Shown piece by piece: positions 23,859 through 31,358 of a stretch of DNA of 64,000 nucleotides. Each line of letters begins with the position of its first letter. The first letter of the stretch is position 1. The DNA is taken from NCBI GenBank assembly GCA_963751105.1, contig CAVVTG010000002.1, positions 2,418,001 through 2,482,000 of the forward strand, in the 5' to 3' direction. Under the pieces are notes generated by a model, which was not told the origin of the DNA, ran no database searches, and saw only the letters and a list, made by a program, of their open reading frames with translations. The stretch is from JACVRW01 sp963751105. GTDB taxonomy: Bacteria > Actinomycetota > Thermoleophilia > Solirubrobacterales > Thermoleophilaceae. The position numbers and the translations under genes are program-made.

Positions 23859-25652
23859 TCACCGCCCGGGCTCCTCGCGGACCCGTTGCAGGCGGGCGAC
23901 CTTGAGGGCCAGCTCGAGCGACAGCAGGTCCTCGGCCTGGAGGTCGAGCCCAGTGATCTGCTGGATGCGCTCGAGCCGCTGGCGCACGGTGTTGGGGTGG
24001 ATGTAGAGCGCCCTTGCGCTCGCCGCCACGCTGCAGCGGTCGGTGAGGTAGCGCTCGAGCGTATCCACCAGCCGGGCGTTACGGTCGTGGTCGTACTCGG
24101 TGAGCGCGGCCACCGCCTGGCCGTAGCGGTCGCGTGGCGCCTCGTCGAGCTCGAGGTTGACCAGGTAGCGGTAGGCGCCCAGACGGTCGTAGGACACCGC
24201 GCCGCCGCCCGCGGCGAGGGAGCGGCCGATGCGCGCGGCATCGGCGGCCTCGCGCAGCCGGCGCTTGGCGCTCGCCGCACCGCGGTCGGCCCCCGACAGG
24301 CCGACGTCGATCGACAGCTCGCCGCCCAGCTCGTCGCAGGTCCGGTGGAGCCCCTCGACCGCTCCCTTCTCCAGCGCGGGAAGCGGCACCAGCGCGCGCA
24401 GCGCGTCGTGACGCGTGTCGAAGAAGGCACGGCGGTACTGGCGGCGCAGACGCGACTGCAGCGAGCCGGCGAGGTCGGGCCACGGCGCCTCCTCGCTGCC
24501 CCCGGCCGGAGCCCGCGTGGCGTGCAGGAAGACGTGCGGCCGGGTCAGGTCGCAGCGCGCCTCGATGGCCTTCGCCTCGGCCGTCTGAACCGAGCCTGCG
24601 GCGAGCGCCTCGAACATGTCCTTGACGATGTTCTCGGCGGTCAGCCGCTCGATCAGCTCGGCCTTCTTCAGGCCCACGGCGGTTTGGTTGGCCACCGCGC
24701 CCAGCAGCTCTCCGTCCTCGTCGCCGAAGGATCGGCCGGTCACGGTGCAGCACAGCAGACCGAGCTGCTCGTCCCCCGCCGTGAGGGGAGCCACGAGCAG
24801 GCGCTCGTCACCGTCGACGTCGCCGCGGGCCGTCTGGCCGCGGCCCCTGCGCTGCTCGCGGCGCACCATGTCGAGCAGAAGCGCCGCACGCCCGGGACGC
24901 GGACCGGCACCGGCGGGCTCCGGGGGATCGGCGGCCGCCAGCACCAGCTCGTCGGCCTCCGGATCGAGCCGCCAGATCTGGCAGGTGTCGGCGCCGAGCA
25001 GCTCACGGGCGCCGCGGGTAACCGCGTCGTGGAGGTCCTCGCGCAGCGTCACGGCGGCCAGCGCTTGGCTCAGCCGCGTAAGCGTGGTGAGGGCGTCCAC
25101 GCGCCGGCGGCTCTCCTCGTAGAGCTGGGCGTTCTCGATCGCGCCCGCGGCAAGCGACGCGGTGTGGACCAGGAGGTTGAGCACCTCGTCGTCGAACTCA
25201 CGCGGCGCCTCGGTGTGGAGTACCACCACCCCGATGACGGCTCCCGAGCGGTAGAGCAGCGGGACGGCCACCATCGACTGGAACCGCTCCTCGTCGAGCT
25301 CGGGCACGTACTTCATGCGCGGATCCTCGAGCGCCCGCTCGCGGATGAACTCGGGCGTGCGCGTGCGGGCGACCCATCCGGTCAAGCCCTCGTCGACGCC
25401 CCACTCGAGCGTGCCCACCAGCTTCGCGTAGCGCGGCGAGGCCGCCCGCAGCACGAGCCGCTCGTGGTGCAGGAAGTAGACGAAGCAGGCGTGGCAGCGG
25501 GTCGCGTCGGTGACGATCTCCACGAACCCGTCGAGCACTCGGTCGAGCGAGAGCGACGAGGAGACGGTCTTGATCACCGCATAGAGCGTCTCGTTCTCGC
25601 GCCGGACGCGGCCGAGGGCATCCCCGCCGTCGGTCACCCGTGAGACAGTCAT
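23859..25652 (-). CDS. GAF-domain transcriptional regulator of the PucR/CdaR family
   Basis: A 597-residue regulator. Residues about 18-180 form one GAF domain (LDRVLDGFVEIVTDATRCHACFVYF, with LYRSGAVIGVVVLHTEAP), residues about 200-330 a second GAF-like region, then a GGDEF-like CdaR region (DVGLSGADRGAASAKRRLREA), and the C-terminal PucR helix-turn-helix: LVDTLERYLTDRCSVAASARALYIHPNTVRQRLERI. Start at ATG 25652 with AAGGAGG 5 nt upstream. PucR-type regulators often control nitrogen-compound use; it is divergent from the ammonium-transporter operon with a 154-bp shared promoter region, so amt is a plausible target. Confidence 0.87.
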   Translation of the reverse strand: MTVSRVTDGGDALGRVRRENETLYAVIKTVSSSLSLDRVLDGFVEIVTDATRCHACFVYFLHHERLVLRAASPRYAKLVGTLEWGVDEGLTGWVARTRTPEFIRERALEDPRMKYVPELDEERFQSMVAVPLLYRSGAVIGVVVLHTEAPREFDDEVLNLLVHTASLAAGAIENAQLYEESRRRVDALTTLTRLSQALAAVTLREDLHDAVTRGARELLGADTCQIWRLDPEADELVLAAADPPEPAGAGPRPGRAALLLDMVRREQRRGRGQTARGDVDGDERLLVAPLTAGDEQLGLLCCTVTGRSFGDEDGELLGAVANQTAVGLKKAELIERLTAENIVKDMFEALAAGSVQTAEAKAIEARCDLTRPHVFLHATRAPAGGSEEAPWPDLAGSLQSRLRRQYRRAFFDTRHDALRALVPLPALEKGAVEGLHRTCDELGGELSIDVGLSGADRGAASAKRRLREAADAARIGRSLAAGGGAVSYDRLGAYRYLVNLELDEAPRDRYGQAVAALTEYDHDRNARLVDTLERYLTDRCSVAASARALYIHPNTVRQRLERIQQITGLDLQAEDLLSLELALKVARLQRVREEPGR

Positions 25653-25703
25653 GCGAGCCTCCTTTCCGTGGCGGGATCGTAGCCTTGGCCTTGCCTCGAC
25701 CCT

Positions 25704-25781
25704 ATGTGACCATCCCACACTCGTGACCGCTTAACCATGTGCGTTCGTCACATTGCAGAGTGCGCCAAGCACGATTAGCGT
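25704..25781 (+). promoter_or_regulatory. Regulatory region of the ammonium-transporter operon
   Basis: A candidate promoter for amt is TTGCAG (25753-25758), 17 nt, TAGCGT (25776-25781); the match to consensus is weak. Upstream lie three GTGAC-type half sites: GTGAC at 25706-25710 and 25723-25727 and the reverse GTCAC at 25747-25751. The outer two extend to ATGTGAC and GTCACAT. Actinobacterial nitrogen regulators such as GlnR bind GTnAC-type half sites, but the full GlnR box is not seen, and the adjacent PucR-type regulator is an equally good candidate. Confidence 0.4.
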
Positions 25782-25806
25782 CGCCGCAGCCAGTCGGGAG
25801 GAATGG

Positions 25807-27243
25807 ATGATCGACTTCGTCATCGCCCAGGTGGATAGCCTGCAGGACGCCGCGCCAGTCGAGGCACAGAACCTCGACGCCGTGATCCTGGGCGAGCAGT
25901 TCTACTTCTTCACCGTCGTGCTCATGTGGCTGATCCACGTCGGCTTCATGAGCTACGAGGCCGGCGTGGTACGGCGCAAGAACGTGCTGGCCACGGCGAT
26001 GAAGAACATCCTCACGATCGCCGTCGTCACGCCGAGCTTCTACTACTTCGGCTGGTGGATCTACAACTGCAATCAGCCGGGGCTGCCGATCGGGCCGAAC
26101 TCCGCTGACTTCACCGCGCTCGCGTGCCAGGGCGGGATCCCATGGTCGGACGCCTTCGGTCCCAACCTGACCAACAACATCAACCTGATCTTCTTCCTGG
26201 CCTTCCTGCTGTTCTCGTGGACCACGGCCTCGATCATGTCCGGGGCCCTGCTCGAGCGGGTGCGCATGTCGGCCTACCTGGTGCTGGCGGTGCTGCTCGG
26301 CTCGGTGGTGTGGATCCTCGACGCCGCCTGGGGCTGGAGCGCCGGCGGCTGGCTCACGCTGCGCTTCGGCTTCCACGACGCCATCGCGTCCGGCGTGGTG
26401 CACGGAGTGGCCGGTGCCTTCACGCTGGGGGTGCTCTTCCACCTCGGACCGCGAATAGGCAAGTACACCCGCGACGGCCTCACGCGCCAGTTCAGGCCGC
26501 ACAACCTCCACCTGACGCTGCTCGGGCTGATGCTGATCTTCACCGGCTTCTACGCCTTCTACGCCGCCTGCCTGGTGATCAGCTCGACCGCATTCCCGGG
26601 CTGGGCGAACATCTATCTGAGCCCGACCACGCTCGGTTCGATCACGATGGTCATCACCTTCGGCTTCGCCGGTGGCTTCACGGGCGGCTACTTCGCCTCC
26701 AGAGGCGACCCGTTCTGGACGGTCTCGGGAGGGCTCGCGGGGGTCATCGGGGTGTCGTCGGGCGCGGACGTCTACGCCCCCACCCTGGCCTATCTGCTGG
26801 CGGCCGCGACGGCGGCGCTGGCGGTCTTCGCCGGCGCCTTCATCGAGAAGCGGATGCGCGTGGACGACGTGGTCGGCGCCGTGGCGGTGCACGGCTTCTC
26901 CGGCTTCCTCGGCATGCTCTTCGTGGGCATCTTCGCCGCGGGCTATCCCACCGGCCTGAACAACGTGGACAGCTCGATCGGCGGGCAGCTGATCGGAATG
27001 GCCACCTTCCTGCCGCTCGGCTTCCTGTCGGGCTGGGTGGCGGCGCTGATCCTCAGGAAGCTGAATCTCCTGCGGGTGCCACCCGAAGTGGAGCTCGAGG
27101 GGCTCGACGTATCCGAGTACGAGCAGGACCTGTTCCTGCCGGAGTTCTCGCGCACCGACGAGACGCTCGTGGAGCCCGACGGGACGATCGTGCCGGCCGC
27201 CCCGGCGTTACTCGAGGCCGGGCGCGAGGTGGTGCGCCGATGA
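25807..27243 (+). CDS. amt: Ammonium transporter (variant Amt family)
   Basis: A 478-residue membrane transporter with 11-12 hydrophobic helices. The Amt features are FMSYEAGVVRRKNVLATAMKNI (helix 1-2), the Asp and first pore His in FHDAIASGVVHGVAGAF, the second pore His in VAVHGFSGFLGMLFVG, and WGWSAGG. The acidic C-terminal tail of about 60 residues would lie in the cytoplasm. Start ATG 25807 has GGAGG 5 nt upstream. It differs from textbook AmtB in several loops (MSYEAG in place of FFYGG) and is followed by two small membrane genes, so it may be a multi-subunit or non-ammonium variant, for example for methylammonium. Confidence 0.85.
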   Translation: MIDFVIAQVDSLQDAAPVEAQNLDAVILGEQFYFFTVVLMWLIHVGFMSYEAGVVRRKNVLATAMKNILTIAVVTPSFYYFGWWIYNCNQPGLPIGPNSADFTALACQGGIPWSDAFGPNLTNNINLIFFLAFLLFSWTTASIMSGALLERVRMSAYLVLAVLLGSVVWILDAAWGWSAGGWLTLRFGFHDAIASGVVHGVAGAFTLGVLFHLGPRIGKYTRDGLTRQFRPHNLHLTLLGLMLIFTGFYAFYAACLVISSTAFPGWANIYLSPTTLGSITMVITFGFAGGFTGGYFASRGDPFWTVSGGLAGVIGVSSGADVYAPTLAYLLAAATAALAVFAGAFIEKRMRVDDVVGAVAVHGFSGFLGMLFVGIFAAGYPTGLNNVDSSIGGQLIGMATFLPLGFLSGWVAALILRKLNLLRVPPEVELEGLDVSEYEQDLFLPEFSRTDETLVEPDGTIVPAAPALLEAGREVVRR

Positions 27244-27296
27244 CGGCTCCGCTGACAGCCGGCGCCTGTGCGCGACATCAGAGGAAAGGGGTCTGA

Positions 27297-27623
27297 ATGC
27301 CTGCTCTGATCGACAGCTCGCCGTCTTGCGTCGTCTCCAACGAGGTGGCCGAGCCGGCCGACGATTCCGCCGACTTCATCCTTCAGGCCAACTACGAGGA
27401 GTGCGCGGGCTTCATGACCTTCGGGCCCGGCAGCACCTACGGCGACGAGGGCGCCGCCGCGGAGACCGCCTACTACGTCCTCACCGTGCTCGGCATCGTT
27501 TTCATGGTGCTGGCCCTGGTCGCCTGGGTGGTCTACGAGAACAGGCAGCTCGTCGGCCACGTGGCCCGGCTGCGACGGGCGCCCGCCGAGACGGTGCGGC
27601 CGGACCTGGGAGGCACCGAATGA
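27297..27623 (+). CDS. Small single-pass membrane protein of the amt operon
   Basis: A 108-residue protein with an outer-facing N-terminus containing two Cys (C13 and the Cys of NYEECAGFM), one membrane helix (AYYVLTVLGIVFMVLALVAWVVY) and a basic cytoplasmic tail (ENRQLVGHVARLRRAP). GGAAAGGGG lies just before the ATG. It is 53 bp after amt on the same strand and overlaps the next small gene by 4 bp. I know no named family; its place suggests an accessory subunit of the transporter. Confidence 0.6.
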   Translation: MPALIDSSPSCVVSNEVAEPADDSADFILQANYEECAGFMTFGPGSTYGDEGAAAETAYYVLTVLGIVFMVLALVAWVVYENRQLVGHVARLRRAPAETVRPDLGGTE

Positions 27624-27787
27624 TTGACAACGGCAGCGGCAAGCGTCAGATCGAGTTCCCGCCTGAGCAGACGCACGTCAAGGGCTTTGAGGTCGCAATG
27701 TTGGCGATCTCGGTCCTGTGCATGATCATCGTCCTGGTGATCCTGCTCTTCACGAACCTCGGGAACGAGTTCCGTCCAACGCTCTGA
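27620..27787 (+). CDS. Very small single-pass membrane protein of the amt operon
   Basis: A 55-residue protein starting at ATG 27620, whose ATGA overlaps the stop of the previous gene. It has a short polar N-terminus and one strong membrane helix (FEVAMLAISVLCMIIVLVILLF), ending NLGNEFRPTL. Codon use matches its neighbours and translational coupling supports a real gene. With the 108-residue protein it forms a pair of tiny membrane partners for the Amt transporter; no family recognised. Confidence 0.6.
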   Translation: MIDNGSGKRQIEFPPEQTHVKGFEVAMLAISVLCMIIVLVILLFTNLGNEFRPTL

Positions 27788-27866
27788 GCGCCGAGGGCTC
27801 GCGGGCACCGCCCGCTCGCCGATCTCACCACGCCCCGCGCCGGCGTTCACGTGGCCGCGCCTGCTG

Positions 27867-28163
27867 GTGGTGCTGGCCGTGCTCGTGCTGGCCTTCTTCG
27901 TGTCGCGCGGGTGCCAGCAGTCACAGGTGCGGGTCTCGGAAGAGCAGGCCATCGCGACGGCCAGGGAGCAGGTTGACTTCACTCCCCGCCGCACGCAGAT
28001 CAGGCTGCTGCGCCAAGGGCTCAACTCGCGACCGAACTGGATCGTTTCGCTGTCCATCCCGGACCGCGACCCGAACACCTTCCGGCGGCTGGCGGTGGTG
28101 CGGGTCGACGCCAACACGGGCCGGATCGTGGACGTGAAGTCACAGCCGGTTCCGCCGCGGTAG
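27867..28163 (+). CDS. Membrane-anchored PepSY-like small protein
   Basis: About 98 residues: an N-terminal hydrophobic segment (LLVVLAVLVLAFFVSRGC, possible lipobox-like Cys) followed by a soluble domain ISEEQ-type in which EEQAIATAREQVDF, NWIVSLSIPD and VVRVDANTGRIVDV recall PepSY folds. The start is uncertain: GTG 27867 begins inside the hydrophobic stretch and the frame stays open upstream (PRLL and before) without a good start codon. Tail to tail with radA. Function unknown. Confidence 0.5.
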   Translation: MVLAVLVLAFFVSRGCQQSQVRVSEEQAIATAREQVDFTPRRTQIRLLRQGLNSRPNWIVSLSIPDRDPNTFRRLAVVRVDANTGRIVDVKSQPVPPR

Positions 28164-28187
28164 CAGCATCCGGCAGCGCTCAATCGC

Positions 28188-29558
28188 TCAGGCGGCGCGG
28201 GCGCGGCCCTCGGCGCCGCCGCGGGCCGACGCGGCCAGCGCCTGGCGCAACGTCGACGGTCCCGCGCCCGGATGGACGACCTCGGCCAGCCCGAACTTGC
28301 GCGCTTCGGCCAGCCGCCGGTCGGGGTGGCCGACGTGACGGAGCTCACCGGTCAATCCCAGCTCGCCGAAGGCCGCCAGCGGCTGTTCGCCTCCCAGCTC
28401 GATTCCCTTGGCCGCCGAGGCGAGCGCGAACGCGATGGCCAGGTCGGCGCCGGGCTCGTCCACCCGCACGCCGCCGGCCACGGACACGAACACGTCGCTG
28501 CCCCCGATCGAGACGCCGCCGTGACGAGCAAGCACGGCCAGCACCAGGGCCAGGCGGTTGCGGTCGACCCCGTTGGCCACCCGGCGCGGGGGCACGAGCT
28601 CGCTGGGCGCCACCAGGGCCTGCACCTCCACGAGCAGCGGCCGGGAGCCCTCCATTGCGCACAGCACCACCGACCCTGGCGCGCGCGTGGCCTCGTTGAC
28701 AAAGCGCGCGCTGGCGTCCTCGACCTCCACGAGCCCGTGCTCGTGCATCTCGAACACCCCGACCTCGTTGGTGGAGCCGAAGCGGTTCTTGAGGGCACGC
28801 AGCGTTCGGTAGGTCCGCTCGCGCTCGCCCTCGAAGGAGAGCACGCAGTCCACCAGGTGCTCGAGCACCCGCGGGCCGGCGATCGAGCCCTCCTTGGTCA
28901 CGTGCCCGACAAGGATCACCGCCACGCCGCGCGCCTTGGCCAGTCGCATCAGGCGGCCGGCCACCTCGCGCACCTGGCCGACCGACCCGGGGCCGCCCGA
29001 CAGCGCCGGGTCGTAAAGCACCTGCACCGAGTCCACCACGCAGACCTCGGGGCGCTCGGCCTCGATCGTGGCCAGCACCGCGTCGAGGTCCGTGTCGGCG
29101 ACGATCGGCACGGTCAGAGCCGCGGCACCCAGGCGCTGGGCGCGCAGCTTGACCTGAGCGGCCGACTCCTCGCCCGACACGTAGAGCACCTTGCGCCCGG
29201 CGGCGGCGAGGTTGCCGAGAGCGCCGGTGGTGAGGGTCGACTTGCCGATCCCCGGCGAGCCCCCGATCAGGACCAGCGAGCCGGGCACGAGACCGCCGCC
29301 GAGAACGCGGTCGAGCTCGCCGATCGAGGTGACCATGCGCTCCACCTTCGGCGCGCGCACCTGGCCCAGCGGCACCGGCTCGAGCGCGCGGGCCGAGCGC
29401 CGCCCGCCGCCTGCACCCCCGCCGCGCCCCGCGGGTGCGGCGCTGCGAGTCTCCTCGGCGAGGGTGTTCCACTCCCCGCAGCCCGGGCAGCGCCCGTGCC
29501 ACTTGGGACTCTCGTGGCCGCACGACGTGCAGGCGAAGACGGTGGCGGAACGGGCCAT
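28188..29558 (-). CDS. radA: DNA repair protein RadA
   Basis: A 456-residue RadA (Sms) of normal length, a RecA-like branch-migration helicase. The N-terminal zinc finger is C10-x2-C13 and C24-x2-C27, Walker A is GGSPGIGKST, the RadA motif is LKNRFGSTNEVGVFEM, and a Lon-protease-like C-terminal domain contains GGVRVDEPGADLAIAFALASA. The start ATG 29558 is set by the zinc finger. In Bacillus and Mycobacterium radA adjoins disA, and in Bacillus DisA and RadA interact; here the two are separated by the set 1 amine genes and the amt operon. Confidence 0.95.
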   Translation of the reverse strand: MARSATVFACTSCGHESPKWHGRCPGCGEWNTLAEETRSAAPAGRGGGAGGGRRSARALEPVPLGQVRAPKVERMVTSIGELDRVLGGGLVPGSLVLIGGSPGIGKSTLTTGALGNLAAAGRKVLYVSGEESAAQVKLRAQRLGAAALTVPIVADTDLDAVLATIEAERPEVCVVDSVQVLYDPALSGGPGSVGQVREVAGRLMRLAKARGVAVILVGHVTKEGSIAGPRVLEHLVDCVLSFEGERERTYRTLRALKNRFGSTNEVGVFEMHEHGLVEVEDASARFVNEATRAPGSVVLCAMEGSRPLLVEVQALVAPSELVPPRRVANGVDRNRLALVLAVLARHGGVSIGGSDVFVSVAGGVRVDEPGADLAIAFALASAAKGIELGGEQPLAAFGELGLTGELRHVGHPDRRLAEARKFGLAEVVHPGAGPSTLRQALAASARGGAEGRARAA

Positions 29559-29634
29559 GTCTCCGAAGCTAAGGAGGCGAGCGGACGGCTTCGCCCCGGG
29601 CGGAGCGCAAGCCACCGCACGATCCGTCCGACCC

Positions 29635-31338
29635 GTGGGGTTGCATCGGCCGTTCGTGTCTTTGCTCGCGCAGCCACTCGCCCCGGCCGAGTTCGTGGCC
29701 GTGGACACCGAGACCAACGGGCTCGGAGGCGACCTCTGTGAGATGACCGAGGTCGGGGCCGTGCTCGTGGGTGGAGGGGAGCTGCACGAGACATTCGACT
29801 CGCTGGTCCGGACGGAACGCCCGCTCGCGCGCGGGATCCAGCGCTTCACCGGCATCACGCAGGGCATGGTGGACGGCGCGCCGCCACCCGAGGAGGTGCT
29901 GGCAGAGCTGGTCGAGCTCCTGGCGGGCCGCGTGATGCTGGCCCACAACGCGCGCTTCGACCTGCGCGTGCTCCGCCAGGCCTGCGAGCGCGCGGGGATC
30001 GACTGGCCGGCGCCCCCGGCGCTGTGCACGGTCACGCTGGCTCGCCGCTTCGCTCCGCTGGCCCGCAGGCGCGGGCTGGCCACGCTGGCCGACTCGCTGG
30101 GCATCGAGGTCGCCGAGGTCCACCGGGCGCTCCCGGACGCACTCACCTGCGCGCGTGTCTTCTGCGCGCTGTTCCCCCGCCTGTGCGCCAACGCGGCCAC
30201 CGTCGGTGAGGCGGTCGACCTGCTGCGGTCACGCCGGCGCGCGCGCAAGACCGAGCCCGCCGAGCGCATCCCGCCCGACCAGCGCCCCGACCTGTCCACG
30301 CTGCCCGACGACCCCGGCGTCTACGTCTTCCGCGACGAGCGAGGGCGACCGCTCTACGTGGGCAAGTCGATCTCACTGCGCAGCCGCGCCCGGGCCCACT
30401 TCTGCGCGCCGGCCGGCTGGACCGAGCGTGCGGAGATCGTGGACTACCGGCCCACCAACTCCGAGCTGGGCGCGCTCGTGCTCGAGAACCGCCTGATCAA
30501 GGAGTGGAGGCCGCCCGGCAACAAGAAGCTCAAGCGCACCCATCGCTACTGCTACCTGCGCTGCCGGCTCGACATCCCCTACCCCGTGCTCGAGGTGGCC
30601 GCCGAGCCGGCCGCGGGCCACGCCGTGAACGTGGGGCCGCTCGGCAGTCGCGCGCTGGCCGCCGAGCTGGCCGACCAGCTCACGTCGCTCTACCGGCTGC
30701 GCCACTGCGGCCGCACCCTCAAGCTGCGCGAGCACCCGTCCGCGTACGGGCAGATGGGTCGCTGCGTGTCCCCCTGCCTGGGTGACCTCGATCCCAACGC
30801 CTACCGGCGCCAGCTGGACCTCGCCCTGTCGCACTTCGAGAAGCCCGGGGCGGGTGAGCGGGTCATCGAGGAGATCGACCGCCGGATGCGCGAGGCCGCC
30901 CTCGATCATCGCTACGAGCGCGCCGCCGCACTGCTGCGCCGCAAGGAGCGGCTCGCCTGGGTGATCGAACGCCTCGACGGCATGCTGCGGGCCACCCACG
31001 CCGCGCCTCGCCTGGCGCTGGCCCGGCACCCCGTGAAGGACCGTTTCGACGCCTTCTGGATCGTGAAGGGCCGCCTGGTGGACTGGGGACCGCTTCCCGG
31101 CCCGACCGAGCTGGCCGAGCGCACGGTGGCGGCCCTGGCGCGACCGCCCGGCCGCACCGTCATACCCGCCACGGAGATCGACGAGGTGCGCATCGTGGCC
31201 GGCTGGCTGGCCGAGCACGAGCCCCCGGTGCTGGAGCTCCGTGAGAGGATGGGCGCGCCGGACCTGACGCGTTTTGTGGCTGCCGCTACGCCGGCGCCCG
31301 CTCAGAGCGCTACCCGGCAGCGCGTAACGAACAAATAG
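29635..31338 (+). CDS. DEDD exonuclease and GIY-YIG (UvrC-like) nuclease fusion
   Basis: A protein of about 567 residues. The N-terminal ~190 residues are a DnaQ-type 3'-5' exonuclease: FVAVDTETNGLGG (Exo I, D-x-E), MLAHNARFDLRVLR (Exo II) and VHRALPDALTCARV (Exo III with HxxxD). Then DDPGVYVFRDERGRPLYVGKSISLRSRARAHF is a GIY-YIG nuclease as in UvrC and Cho, followed by a UvrC-like region with QMGRCVSPCLGDL. It lacks the C-terminal RNase H-like and HhH domains of UvrC. This architecture recurs in actinobacteria. Start is uncertain (GTG 29635, TTG 29641 or GTG 29656). Probably a repair nuclease. Confidence 0.8.
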   Translation: MGLHRPFVSLLAQPLAPAEFVAVDTETNGLGGDLCEMTEVGAVLVGGGELHETFDSLVRTERPLARGIQRFTGITQGMVDGAPPPEEVLAELVELLAGRVMLAHNARFDLRVLRQACERAGIDWPAPPALCTVTLARRFAPLARRRGLATLADSLGIEVAEVHRALPDALTCARVFCALFPRLCANAATVGEAVDLLRSRRRARKTEPAERIPPDQRPDLSTLPDDPGVYVFRDERGRPLYVGKSISLRSRARAHFCAPAGWTERAEIVDYRPTNSELGALVLENRLIKEWRPPGNKKLKRTHRYCYLRCRLDIPYPVLEVAAEPAAGHAVNVGPLGSRALAAELADQLTSLYRLRHCGRTLKLREHPSAYGQMGRCVSPCLGDLDPNAYRRQLDLALSHFEKPGAGERVIEEIDRRMREAALDHRYERAAALLRRKERLAWVIERLDGMLRATHAAPRLALARHPVKDRFDAFWIVKGRLVDWGPLPGPTELAERTVAALARPPGRTVIPATEIDEVRIVAGWLAEHEPPVLELRERMGAPDLTRFVAAATPAPAQSATRQRVTNK

Positions 31339-31358
31339 GTACAATCGACTTCGCTCGC

